Shown: piece after piece, positions 17,824 through 25,136 of the stretch
Numbering within the stretch: position 1 is the stretch's first letter
How the letters are laid out: every line of letters starts with the position of its first letter
Assembly (NCBI RefSeq): GCF_000378385.1
Contig: NZ_KB899686.1
Location: 1-34,419, forward strand
Source of the DNA: Paenibacillus daejeonensis DSM 15491
GTDB lineage: Bacteria > Bacillota > Bacilli > Paenibacillales > Paenibacillaceae
Length of the DNA stretch: 34,419 nucleotides
Direction: 5' to 3'
Notes under the pieces: model-generated
Databases searched by the model: none
Told to the model about the DNA's origin: nothing
Seen by the model: the letters and a program-made list of their open reading frames with translations, nothing else
Position numbers and translations under genes: made by a program

Positions 17824-19326
17824 CTATTGCTTCACGGTGCGGTTCTTGCCTTTGTCAGAGTCACCGACGACCTTGTTGGTTGCCTCGCGATTGGCTTGCA
17901 TCTCCTCGATAGACTTCACCTTCAGACGCGCCGCGCCTTGGTAATCGCGGGTCGGAATCAGGTTGCCGGCAGCCAGGCGCTCTTTTGCTGCTGCAATGGC
18001 TGAGCTGTATTGAGGCAGCCACTGCTCCTGCGCAACCAGCATTTCGTCGACCATCTGCCAGATTTCCTTCGGATTGCACACTGCGCCGACGAGCGGGTCC
18101 ATCATGAAGGCCTGACGCAGCAGCTTATCGTCACCCTTCACTGCCGCTTCCACCGCAAGCCGCTGCACGGAGATACTGACATTACAGACGGCAGCTGGAC
18201 CGAGCGGCAGGTCGCCGACGTGCGGCATCGAGATGCCATTGCCATCTACATAACCTGGTGCTTCAATAATCGCATCATCCGGCAGATTGCTAATGACGCC
18301 GCGGTTCTCCACATTGAAGTGCCCACGGTACACGCTGCCCGTCTCAAGCGATTCGATAATGTACGACCCATGCTCATACCCGCGCAGCTCGGATTTGAAT
18401 TCAAAGGCCGGATCCTTCAGCCAGTTTGGAAAATCCGTCTCAAACCAATTGCGTCCTTCGGTGCAAACTCTCAGATACCCGCCGGTCTCGCCGTTGATCC
18501 AGCTGCCCAGATCGATCCAGTCCGTAATCTCTTCTGGCCGCTTGCGGTACCAAGGCACATACTCACTCAGGTGCCCATTCGATTCCGTGCTATAGTAGCC
18601 GAACCGGCGCAGCATGTCGATCCGGACCTTTTCCGTGCGGCTGAAGTCTTCATGATTTTCAAAAGCCTCCAGGAGCCCCTCGGTCAGATCTTTGCCATTA
18701 TGACGAATCTGGATGTACCAGGTCTGATGATTGATGCCCGCGCAGATGATGTCCACATCTTTTTTCTCCAGGCCGTAAACGTCAGCGATCTGCTTGTGTC
18801 CGTGCTGCACCCCGTGGCACAGGCCGACCGTGCGCACGCCGCCGTATTTATTGCATGCCCAAGTGAGCATCGCCATTGGATTAGCATAGTTGAGCAGCAG
18901 CACATCCGGATGCGCGACCTCGCGGATATCTTTACAGATATTGAGCATCTCGGCGATGCCCCGCTGACCGTACATGATGCCCCCTGCGCAGAGTGTGTCG
19001 CCTACACATTGATCGACCCCGTATTTGAGCGGAATGTCTACATCGGTAGCGAACGCTTCCAGACCGCCTACCCGGATCGTACAGAGCACGTACTTGGCGT
19101 CTTTAAGTGCTTCGCGGCGGTCCGTGGTCGCTTGAATCTTGATCGACAAGCCATTCTCCCGAATATCCCGCTGGCACAGCTCCGTAACCATCTCGAGATT
19201 CTGTGCATTGATGTCCGTAAATGCAACCTCAATCTCATGAAAAGCCGGTACAGACAATAGATCCCGCAGAATGCCTCTTGTGAATCCGATACTGCCCGCA
19301 CCGATAAAAGCAACTTTGAATGACAT
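17824..19326 (-). CDS. GH4 family glycosidase (alpha-galactosidase / alpha-glucuronidase type)
   Basis: This 500-residue enzyme uses NAD+ and a divalent metal. The Rossmann motif is GAGSIGF (9-15), with NYANPM (146-151). Cys170 in CHGV and His200 in NH are the expected metal ligands. From memory, the CHxx tetrad separates specificities: CHEV alpha-glucosidase, CHSV alpha-galactosidase, CHGx alpha-glucuronidase. CHGV therefore points toward uronic acid substrates, but automatic annotation may say alpha-galactosidase. ATG follows GGAGGG by 6 bases. The AraC gene upstream points the same way. Confidence 0.85.
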   Translation of the reverse strand: MSFKVAFIGAGSIGFTRGILRDLLSVPAFHEIEVAFTDINAQNLEMVTELCQRDIRENGLSIKIQATTDRREALKDAKYVLCTIRVGGLEAFATDVDIPLKYGVDQCVGDTLCAGGIMYGQRGIAEMLNICKDIREVAHPDVLLLNYANPMAMLTWACNKYGGVRTVGLCHGVQHGHKQIADVYGLEKKDVDIICAGINHQTWYIQIRHNGKDLTEGLLEAFENHEDFSRTEKVRIDMLRRFGYYSTESNGHLSEYVPWYRKRPEEITDWIDLGSWINGETGGYLRVCTEGRNWFETDFPNWLKDPAFEFKSELRGYEHGSYIIESLETGSVYRGHFNVENRGVISNLPDDAIIEAPGYVDGNGISMPHVGDLPLGPAAVCNVSISVQRLAVEAAVKGDDKLLRQAFMMDPLVGAVCNPKEIWQMVDEMLVAQEQWLPQYSSAIAAAKERLAAGNLIPTRDYQGAARLKVKSIEEMQANREATNKVVGDSDKGKNRTVKQ

Positions 19327-19434
19327 GATATTCCCTCCAAATCAGCTATTAGTATGACTGCTGGTATGAGCCTAGTATAACAAGGCATTGGAGGGAAGCG
19401 TTATCAATATCCTCACTAGATCATCAGACTACTG

Positions 19435-20337
19435 TCAACTATCGTCACCTGATTTAGGATAATGGCGGCTTTCAGAGGCGGTGGAGCGGCGGTAGTCCAT
19501 AGGTGTCATCCCGCTATGCTTTTTGAATAAAGCATGGAAATACTGGCGACTGTTGAGTCCGATATAGTCGGAGATTTCAATGATCGGAATGTCAGTCCGG
19601 GACAGCAGCATTTTGGCTTTGTCCATTCGCAGCGAGGTCAGATATTCGTTTATCGTCCGCCCCGTTTGCTGCTTAAAAATCCGCTGCACATAGCCCGGGT
19701 GCAGACTGACCGCCGAGGCCACATCTTTCACCTGAATATCTTGGTCATAATTGTGATGCAGATACTCGATACTGAGCTTCACATAATGCTCCATCTGCTG
19801 GTATTCGCTGCTCTCGGCTTCCGCAAGCAGACGGGCCAGACGAATCAGCAGCTGTGAGAATAGCAAATGAATAAGCGTGCCCTGCCCCGAAGCCTGATTA
19901 TCTAGCTCTAAGACCATACCTTTCAAGATCGCATACACTTCATCCTGATCCGTCAGCAGCCAATAGCTTCGCTGACGCTGCCAGAGCTTCGACAGCTCGT
20001 CTCCTGTCATTGCCCGCACGGAAGGTGCTGCCTCTGACGCGGGGGCAAAGCCAAATTCCACATTGAGCATCCGGCAGCCTTGCTCTACCAGGAGTCGGTG
20101 CGACACCTCGGCGTCCAACAAGATGAAGTCGCCTTTCTTCAAGGTTAGGCGATCCACAGATCGGTCCGCCCGCTGAACTTCGATCTGACAGCCACCTTGG
20201 ATGATATACATGATCTCCGTAGAATGGTGATGGTGAAAGGCCATCTCGTAGCCCTGCCAATGTTTAAAATAATAAGCGAAGATGTGCGGATGCCAGTCAT
20301 GCTGGAGCAATCCGTTGTCGTATAAGCTTGCTCTCAT
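19435..20337 (-). CDS. AraC-family transcriptional regulator (GH4 locus)
   Basis: This 300-residue regulator has an N-terminal cupin (FHHHHSTEIMYIIQGG; KKGDFILLDAEVSH) and C-terminal double helix-turn-helix (QVKDVASAVSLHPGYVQRIFKQQTG; IIEISDYIGLNSRQYFHALFKK). ATG 20337 has GGAGG 7 bases upstream, better than the TTG two codons earlier. It is followed by the GH4 gene after 108 bases on the same strand, and probably regulates it. A cre-like site (12 of 14) lies at 19393-19406 in the gap. Confidence 0.85.
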   Translation of the reverse strand: MRASLYDNGLLQHDWHPHIFAYYFKHWQGYEMAFHHHHSTEIMYIIQGGCQIEVQRADRSVDRLTLKKGDFILLDAEVSHRLLVEQGCRMLNVEFGFAPASEAAPSVRAMTGDELSKLWQRQRSYWLLTDQDEVYAILKGMVLELDNQASGQGTLIHLLFSQLLIRLARLLAEAESSEYQQMEHYVKLSIEYLHHNYDQDIQVKDVASAVSLHPGYVQRIFKQQTGRTINEYLTSLRMDKAKMLLSRTDIPIIEISDYIGLNSRQYFHALFKKHSGMTPMDYRRSTASESRHYPKSGDDS

Positions 20338-20358
20338 CCTCAAGCCTCCATCAAATAC

Positions 20359-20385
20359 AAAAAAGTCAGGAGCGTATCCCCTGAC
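20359..20385 (-). terminator. Terminator of the deacetylase gene
   Basis: On the minus strand GTCAGG/CCTGAC with an intervening loop is followed by TTTTTT. It lies about 50 bases after the deacetylase stop and before the AraC gene. Confidence 0.75.
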
Positions 20386-20433
20386 CTTAGCATGCCTTAC
20401 TTATGTCCAGATAGCAACTGCCAATCGCCTTGC

Positions 20434-21177
20434 CTACTCCGTGGTATCGATTGGTAGACTATTGCGGCTGTGCAAAAGCTCGGTGACGGTAACACATTGA
20501 TACCCTTGTTCGTTAAGAGCCGGCAAAATCAGCTTGAGCGCTTCTACCGTTTCCATTGAGCCTGGGACATAATCGTGGAAGAGGATAATATCACCGTTGC
20601 GCACATGGTTCATCACCCGGTCCACAATCGCTTGTACGCCTGGCTTGCGCCAATCCTTGGTGTCTTGATGCCAAGACCATAGCACTGTCGTATACCCAAG
20701 CGAGCGAACCTTCCGGACCATCGCCTCATTATAGTAGCCGCCTGGCGGCCGGAAGAGCTTGGGCTTCTCGATGTCCATCTCTTGCAGATGCGCTTCGGTT
20801 TTAACAATCTCGTCCTGAAGCATTGTTGAATCTGAGTGTCGGTTGAAATACTTGTGATTATACGTATGATTGGCGATCTCGTGTCCCTCCCGCTGCTCAC
20901 GCAGGATCAACTCCGGATAACGCCGAATTCGATTGCCAACCACAAAAAACGTTGCCTTTGCGCCATGAGACTTCAAAAGGTCGAGAATCGGCTCCGTACT
21001 GGGGGGATAGGGTCCATCATCAAAGGTAAGAGCAACCTTTTTTTCCTGCATCGGGACCTCCCAGACGATTTCCCCCTTCTTCTCATAATAGAACCGGTCC
21101 TTCTTGAGGGATGGCCCATCAAACCCATTGAGAAAAACGGCGCTGATAATCAGCAGCACTACCATTGCCCGCCGCAC
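20434..21177 (-). CDS. Polysaccharide deacetylase, CE4 (NodB domain)
   Basis: This protein of about 247 residues starts with a hydrophobic segment (MVVLLIISAVFLNG) acting as signal peptide or anchor. NodB motifs follow in order: TFDDGP (about 51-56), HxxxH in HTYNH (104-108), RPPGGY (143-148), DTKDW (172-176) and ILFHD (198-202). It removes acetyl groups from peptidoglycan or another amino-sugar polymer outside the cell. GTG 21177 is 6 bases after AAGGAG; GTG 21186 would overlap that site. A role in sporulation or wall maturation is possible but not shown. Confidence 0.9.
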   Translation of the reverse strand: MRRAMVVLLIISAVFLNGFDGPSLKKDRFYYEKKGEIVWEVPMQEKKVALTFDDGPYPPSTEPILDLLKSHGAKATFFVVGNRIRRYPELILREQREGHEIANHTYNHKYFNRHSDSTMLQDEIVKTEAHLQEMDIEKPKLFRPPGGYYNEAMVRKVRSLGYTTVLWSWHQDTKDWRKPGVQAIVDRVMNHVRNGDIILFHDYVPGSMETVEALKLILPALNEQGYQCVTVTELLHSRNSLPIDTTE

Positions 21178-21201
21178 ACGAATCACTCCTTCCGGGCAAA
21201 G

Positions 21202-21223
21202 TAAAAACGGGGGTTTCCCCCCG
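21202..21223 (-). terminator. Terminator of the YhcN-type gene
   Basis: On the minus strand CGGGGGG-AAA-CCCCCG is followed by TTTTTAC, 17 bases after the stop of the lipoprotein gene. Confidence 0.8.
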
Positions 21224-21239
21224 ATTCGTCAAGCCGGTT

Positions 21240-21824
21240 TTAACGGAATGGTGCAGCTATGGCATTTGCAATGTCACGAACAACCATTCCCACATCATGG
21301 GTAAACTCTTCGACAGGACCGCCATTCATCGCGTTGCCATGCAGCGTCTGAATTCTGCCATGCAGGTCCTTATCGGAAGTAACATGCACTTTATAGCTTG
21401 CGTGCTCCTTCTGAATCATCCGCTTCACTTCTTGCTCCTTGGCGCGGACGGTCTGCTGGTCGTTGCCCTCGACGTCCAAGCCAACAACGATATCCTTGTT
21501 ATGGACAACTGCCGTTGCTCTGGTTACGCCAGGAACTTTACGAGCTACCGCTGCTGCGTGCTCTGCTTTTTTCATATCGGTTTTTGCACTTTCGCCCATC
21601 TCACGAACTTTGTCCGTAGGCTGTATTCCCATGTCCCGTCCAACATCACGGCCCATCTCTCGCATGTCTTCCGTTGCGCGTCTGCCTTGCTGTTGGACCG
21701 TATTGCCAGGTGTGTTGGTATTGTTAGGGTTCTCCGTCGTATTTTGTTGCGTACATCCAGGCAGGACAAGCGCTGCGGCCAAGGTCAGGCTCGCTACCGT
21801 CCAAGTCAAGCGATGGTTCATCAT
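21240..21824 (-). CDS. YhcN/YlaJ-family sporulation lipoprotein
   Basis: This 194-residue protein has a lipoprotein signal peptide ending VLPGC (Cys24). A long Asn/Thr/Gln-rich linker follows. The family core is KKAEHAAAVARKVPGVTRATAVVHNKDIVVGLDV. In Bacillus, relatives sit in the inner spore membrane or spore coat. The ribosome binding site AAAGGAGGGTGAT is nearly a perfect match to the 16S tail. Its own terminator follows, so it is probably monocistronic. Confidence 0.85.
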   Translation of the reverse strand: MMNHRLTWTVASLTLAAALVLPGCTQQNTTENPNNTNTPGNTVQQQGRRATEDMREMGRDVGRDMGIQPTDKVREMGESAKTDMKKAEHAAAVARKVPGVTRATAVVHNKDIVVGLDVEGNDQQTVRAKEQEVKRMIQKEHASYKVHVTSDKDLHGRIQTLHGNAMNGGPVEEFTHDVGMVVRDIANAIAAPFR

Positions 21825-21889
21825 ACAATCACCCTCCTTTATGTGGTAAAGGTAGGTTGTGCAGATGAGTTAGGGAATATACGCCGAGA

Positions 21890-22363
21890 CTATTCCGTCA
21901 AGTAGGTATACTCGGGAAAGGCAGCAGCCTGCCCCCAGCGCCGTCCCTGCTCGTCAATCAGGTTCCACACCGTAGCCTGTTGAATGTAAAAGCGCCGCCC
22001 GCTCTTGGCAATCCGAATGCCCGTATAATCGTCCACGAAACCGCGGGTATGTACCTGCTGAAGAAACTGCTCGCGTGCCTCTCTCTCCAAGGGCTCAGCG
22101 GTCAGACGAGAGGGTGTACTGGTGAAGCTCTCCCATGACATCTCCCACAGCTCCAAGGCTCTCGGATTGCCATAGTTTAGGACGGGGTCGGGTGCAGTAT
22201 CGTGAGATAAAACGACCAGGTGTGTCCGTTCAAGCGCCTCTGCCGCATTCTGGTCTGGAGCTAGCGATAACAATGGTTTGCCAATAAGCCGATCATAACT
22301 GTCCAGCAGCAGGCGGGCATGCCTCTCTCTTGTACCGATGCCGCGTATCTCTTCCAAGAACAT
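21890..22363 (-). CDS. MEKHLA domain-containing protein
   Basis: This 157-residue protein has the MEKHLA (PAS-like) pattern: HLVVLSHDTAPDPVLNYGNPRALELWEMSWESFTSTPSRLTAEP, and later GIRIAKSGRRFYIQQATVWNL. The domain is best known at the C-terminus of plant HD-ZIP III proteins and also stands alone in bacteria; its bacterial role is not known. ATG 22363 follows GGGAGGAG by 7 bases, so the longer frame to 22426 is rejected. No partner gene is evident. Confidence 0.85.
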   Translation of the reverse strand: MFLEEIRGIGTRERHARLLLDSYDRLIGKPLLSLAPDQNAAEALERTHLVVLSHDTAPDPVLNYGNPRALELWEMSWESFTSTPSRLTAEPLEREAREQFLQQVHTRGFVDDYTGIRIAKSGRRFYIQQATVWNLIDEQGRRWGQAAAFPEYTYLTE

Positions 22364-22654
22364 TGAATGTCTCCTCCCCATACCTAACTTCATTAGGAAA
22401 GGGCCTGATAGGATATCTAGCCCCACGTCACACTCTATAATAATAGCACCAAAGAAGAGGCGATTGAATTAAGGTAGCAAAATTGAATTTATGAACATGC
22501 CATCATTTAATGTGGTTTGACCGCATACAAAATGAACTGGCTTTCGCTTCTAAGACTTCGTGGCAAGCGTTACAGCCGCGCTCGAGCCCAATTGGACCGC
22601 TAAGTGCTGCTCACGAGAGCGTCGATTCATTAGCTGACCCCAAGGGAGAATGTG

Positions 22655-22838
22655 CTAACGGCCACCAGAGCGCTTAATCGTAAAGAAAATGGACGTTTAA
22701 AAAGCTAACGGCCACAGACGCACTTATTTGCTCTAAAACTAGACATTTTGGCTGAAAACGCGTGAATAACGGCTTTCCTGTCCGTTAGAATTGCAAATGG
22801 CATGTTTAAGGCCTAATAGGTGCTGTGGTGTCCGTTAC
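22655..22838. repeat. Four-unit palindromic intergenic element, copy B
   Basis: Units start at 22655 and 22705 (direct), and the inverted units occupy 22765-22788 and about 22814-22838. Unit starts are 0, 50, 110 and 159, against 0, 50, 111 and 160 in copy A. The inverted units read TAACGGACA instead of TAACGGCCA. It lies in a gene-free stretch (22364-23046) between the MEKHLA gene and the old tRNA-Gly terminator. I see nothing else in that stretch apart from a possible MEKHLA promoter near its left end. Confidence 0.85.
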
Positions 22839-23010
22839 AGCAAAACATGAATCCTGAGTGATGCGCGATAACCGATACAGTATTAATCGACACTCTCCTC
22901 ACAAGCGTTAGAGCCATCCCCAAGCTGCCAGGTAACTCATGAATAGATACAACGAGATGTCCTTCCGTTATGTTTCTGATATTCCATTAATACCTATTTT
23001 CACAACAAAA

Positions 23011-23033
23011 AATCCCCTGCAGCGCAAGGGATT
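23011..23033 (-). terminator. Terminator of the tRNA-Gly gene
   Basis: On the minus strand AATCCC...GGGATT (with inner TGC/GCA pairing) is followed by TTTTG. It lies 13 bases beyond the tRNA 3' end and would have ended the original host tRNA transcript. Confidence 0.7.
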
Positions 23034-23046
23034 AAATTTAATTAAG

Positions 23047-23095
23047 TGGAGCGGGTGATGGGAATCGAACCCACGCCATCAGCTTGGAAGGCTGA
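23047..23095 (-). other. Prophage attachment site: 3' half of tRNA-Gly(TCC)
   Basis: The minus strand reads as the 3' half of a tRNA-Gly: anticodon stem-loop TCAGC-CTTCCAA-GCTGA with anticodon TCC, T arm GTGGG-TTCGATT-CCCAT (ending at the stem), acceptor strand CACCCGC and TCCA. No matching D arm or 5' acceptor GCGGGTG lies on the right side, so the gene is cut after the anticodon stem. This is the displaced fragment expected when a phage integrates into a tRNA 3' end. The restored tRNA should be at the other prophage end. Confidence 0.85.
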
Positions 23096-23286
23096 AATCT
23101 AGCTGTATCTACAACTGTCAGAACCATTAAAATGCTTAGTAAATTAACAAAAATGATTCCCTTTACAATCCTATGTTGTCTAACTAAGTCTGAGCAAAAA
23201 AAAAAATCTGCCCCATCACTGCCCCATTAACTTTCATTCTTTTCTAAGCCCTGGCTCTCGCTAGGGTTTAGATTTTTTTACCAAAC

Positions 23287-23838
23287 TTATTTCAACAACA
23301 TGGCCATTTTTCTATCAAGGAGCATAATTGTTTCAGCTTCTCCACGGTCATTAAATGTAGCCGAGAATTGATGCGTTTGTTCATCCATAATCGTCTCTCC
23401 AGACGTTCTATCTAAAAATTTATTTTCTTGAATATCATAGACATATTCAAGATTTTTCTCACTTTCATTCCAAGGATGCTTTTTTCCGTACAAATCGATG
23501 ATTTCACTTTTCTTATCCCATACCTCGCTTCCTCTTGCCGTTCTATAAACTCCTTTAGAATCTGCCGTCATTCGTATCAGTGCTACTATATCATCGCGAT
23601 ACTTGATATCTAGTCCTGATTCGTATTCTATTGAACCTATTATAGTTGCCTCTCCCGGTCCAGCGATCTCTTCCGCTTCCAACCGATCCATTCCATAGCA
23701 AATTTTTTCCTCTTCATTCGACAACTTGACAACGCACATGTCAGCAGCCGAAAATTTGTCGGGAGCAAAATCTCCGCCCCCGCTTGAGCATGCACTGAGC
23801 GAAACGGAAGCCGCCAGAAGCAACATTATTTTCTTCAT
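23287..23838 (-). CDS. Prophage-border lipoprotein, unknown function
   Basis: This 183-residue protein has a clear lipoprotein signal peptide ending LSAC (Cys17). ATG 23838 follows CGGAGG by 8 bases. The mature part is acidic and soluble-looking with no motif I recognise. It sits just inside the attachment site, transcribed toward it, and is more AT-rich than the host genes. This is typical of a lysogenic conversion (moron) gene. Function unknown. Confidence 0.7.
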   Translation of the reverse strand: MKKIMLLLAASVSLSACSSGGGDFAPDKFSAADMCVVKLSNEEEKICYGMDRLEAEEIAGPGEATIIGSIEYESGLDIKYRDDIVALIRMTADSKGVYRTARGSEVWDKKSEIIDLYGKKHPWNESEKNLEYVYDIQENKFLDRTSGETIMDEQTHQFSATFNDRGEAETIMLLDRKMAMLLK

Positions 23839-23922
23839 TGTATTACCTCCGATAATTAATGGATACATTTTATCATCATTATCGGTTGGAATGGGAAAAT
23901 AATGTAATCCCATGACAACAAA

Positions 23923-23944
23923 AGCCCCGGCAGCAGCCGGGGCT
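23923..23944 (-). terminator. Terminator downstream of the YolD operon
   Basis: A perfect 9 bp stem AGCCCCGGC/GCCGGGGCT with loop AGCA is followed on the minus strand by TTTGTTG. It ends the small leftward operon that stops at 23962. Confidence 0.8.
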
Positions 23945-23961
23945 CATCGATATTTATTTCG

Positions 23962-24186
23962 TCAATTATTGGGGCAAGGCTCAAAAGCATAGATAACTCT
24001 GGCTACCCCGGCGTCCCGATCCCACTCTATGTAGTCGGACTGCTGCAGCTCAGCCAGTGCATCCATGATCGTCTCCATATCCCGCTGGGACATTCGCAAC
24101 AGTTCCAGGTAATCCATTTTAGCTGGATCATGTCGGTTGCTGTTAAATAGGACCCGCAGTAGTTTGCGAGCGTTGTCGCTCAGCAT
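23962..24186 (-). CDS. Small winged-helix-like protein of the SOS operon
   Basis: This 74-residue protein starts by overlapping the YolD stop by 7 bases. Segments such as DYLELLRMSQRDMETIMDALAELQQSDYIEWDRD look like a winged helix-turn-helix. It is the last gene of a three-gene leftward operon with a LexA-type promoter. It probably binds DNA, but this is a fold-level guess. Confidence 0.6.
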   Translation of the reverse strand: MLSDNARKLLRVLFNSNRHDPAKMDYLELLRMSQRDMETIMDALAELQQSDYIEWDRDAGVARVIYAFEPCPNN

Positions 24187-24503
24187 GGCTCCACTGACTC
24201 GATGTCCGCCATCCCGATCCAGTAACCTGCAACAAGGATACGCTGCCGCTGGACGTGGATCCGCTCGACATGACCCGTTACTAACTGCTGCTCATACGGA
24301 TGGTAGACTCTAACCTTTACTGCCGTCTTGTGCTCCTGGGACTCCAGCAAGCGCTGCTGGATCTGCTCAATCTCTTGCTCATCCAGTTCAATACGATTAC
24401 GCCGCTTTAACTGACGCCGCTGCTCCTGGTGCTTGGATCGATGCTCCGGCAGTATCATCCGGCTCGACTCCCAAAGACCATTCCCCTCAAGCTTCTTTAC
24501 CAT
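24180..24503 (-). CDS. YolD-like protein
   Basis: This 107-residue protein has the YolD pattern: MILPEHRSKHQEQRRQLKRR, a central helical stretch LDEQEIEQIQQRLLES, then a basic beta segment GHVERIHVQRQRILVAG. In B. subtilis yolD genes are co-transcribed with UvrX-type Y-family polymerases and belong to the LexA regulon. No polymerase is adjacent here. ATG 24503 has AAAGGGGA 7 bases upstream. It overlaps the upstream gene by 17 bases. Confidence 0.8.
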   Translation of the reverse strand: MVKKLEGNGLWESSRMILPEHRSKHQEQRRQLKRRNRIELDEQEIEQIQQRLLESQEHKTAVKVRVYHPYEQQLVTGHVERIHVQRQRILVAGYWIGMADIESVEPC

Positions 24504-24693
24504 GAGTCTTCCCCTTTCTCCTAGCAGACAGGACATTGGCCACAATCAGCACCCGCTGCGCACCAGCCTTGTGGCAGTACACCCTTGCCCGCCCATCCCT
24601 CACACTCCGTATCTCAACCACTCGCTGACTAAGCTGGCCATGCCGATCCAAGTATATAATCTCCGCTGTCTCGCCTGCCCATTTCTCGATCAC
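24487..24693 (-). CDS. Small WYL-like protein, first gene of the SOS operon
   Basis: This 68-residue protein starts at GTG 24693, with GGGAGGG 6 bases upstream. The stretch IIYLDRHGQLSQRVVEIRSVRDGRARVYCHKAGAQRVLIV resembles a shortened WYL-type beta domain (ligand- or nucleic-acid-sensing). It overlaps YolD and lies directly behind a promoter with two LexA-like boxes. The WYL assignment is tentative. Confidence 0.6.
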   Translation of the reverse strand: MIEKWAGETAEIIYLDRHGQLSQRVVEIRSVRDGRARVYCHKAGAQRVLIVANVLSARRKGKTHGKEA

Positions 24694-24705
24694 GACCAGC
24701 CCTCC

Positions 24706-24753
24706 CGAACGTTTGTTTCTATAATTTTAACCGAACGCTCGTTCGTAAATCAA
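24706..24753 (-). promoter_or_regulatory. LexA-controlled promoter with two SOS boxes
   Basis: CGAACGCTCGTTCG (24732-24745) is a perfect match to the Bacillus-type LexA box CGAACNNNNGTTCG. A second site CGAACGTTTGTTTC (24706-24719) has one mismatch to the looser form. On the minus strand -35 TTGATT (24748-24753) and -10 TAAAAT (24724-24729) are 18 bases apart. The perfect box fills the spacer and the second lies just downstream of the start of transcription. It drives the WYL-like/YolD/winged-helix operon. Confidence 0.8.
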
Positions 24754-24757
24754 GAAG

Positions 24758-24790
24758 AAAAAAGAGCCATCCGGATTATTCCGTTGGCTC
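24758..24790 (-). terminator. Terminator overlapping the repressor stop
   Basis: On the minus strand GAGCCA...TGGCTC with inner CGGA/TCCG pairing is followed by TTTTTT. The stop codon of the XRE gene is inside the stem. It insulates the SOS promoter from repressor transcription. Confidence 0.75.
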
Positions 24791-24988
24791 CTTAATATGC
24801 TCAATAACCTCCGACACCTGGCAATCAAGAGTGTTGCAAATGTCGTCGATAATCTTTAACGCCACATATTCATCCTTCCCCATTTTCGCCAGGGTAGATG
24901 TCGAGATCTCTGCTTGTATCCTAAACTCCGTCTTTGTCATCCCTTTATTCACCAACTGCCGCCACAAAGGTTTATATGTTATAGCCAT
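24776..24988 (-). CDS. XRE (Cro/CI) family repressor
   Basis: This 70-residue protein consists of one helix-turn-helix domain (MAITYKPLWRQLVNKGMTKTEFR...ISTSTLAKMGKDEYVALKIIDDICNTLDC) with no oligomerisation or protease domain. ATG 24988 is preceded by GGAAGG at about 9 bases; the open frame back to 25012 has no better site. It is divergent from the rightward small genes and faces a symmetric operator that covers both -35 boxes, so it likely controls both promoters and itself. Confidence 0.85.
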   Translation of the reverse strand: MAITYKPLWRQLVNKGMTKTEFRIQAEISTSTLAKMGKDEYVALKIIDDICNTLDCQVSEVIEHIKEPTE

Positions 24989-25021
24989 CTTAACACCCTT
25001 CCTCCCAATCAATATATTTGT

Positions 25022-25105
25022 ATTCTAGGATATTATATAAGAGAAGTCAAATAAAATGTTTGACTTTATGTTTGACATCGCTTATAATATATTTAGGAAG
25101 TCAAA
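25022..25105. promoter_or_regulatory. Divergent promoter pair with symmetric operator
   Basis: Rightward: TTGACT (25060-25065), 17 bases, TATAAT (25083-25088). Leftward: TTGACT (complement of 25045-25050), 17 bases, TAGAAT (complement of 25022-25027). The inverted repeat AAGTCAAA (25044-25051) / TTTGACTT (25059-25066) contains both -35 boxes. Extra half-sites occur at 25071-25076 and 25098-25105. One dimer on the central operator would block both promoters. Confidence 0.8.
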
Positions 25106-25136
25106 CAAGAACAACTTCCGGAGAGGGTGAAAGAGA

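Noticed and set aside
23047-23110. Complete tRNA-Gly gene
   Set aside because: No D arm or 5' acceptor strand follows the anticodon stem, so it is a fragment.
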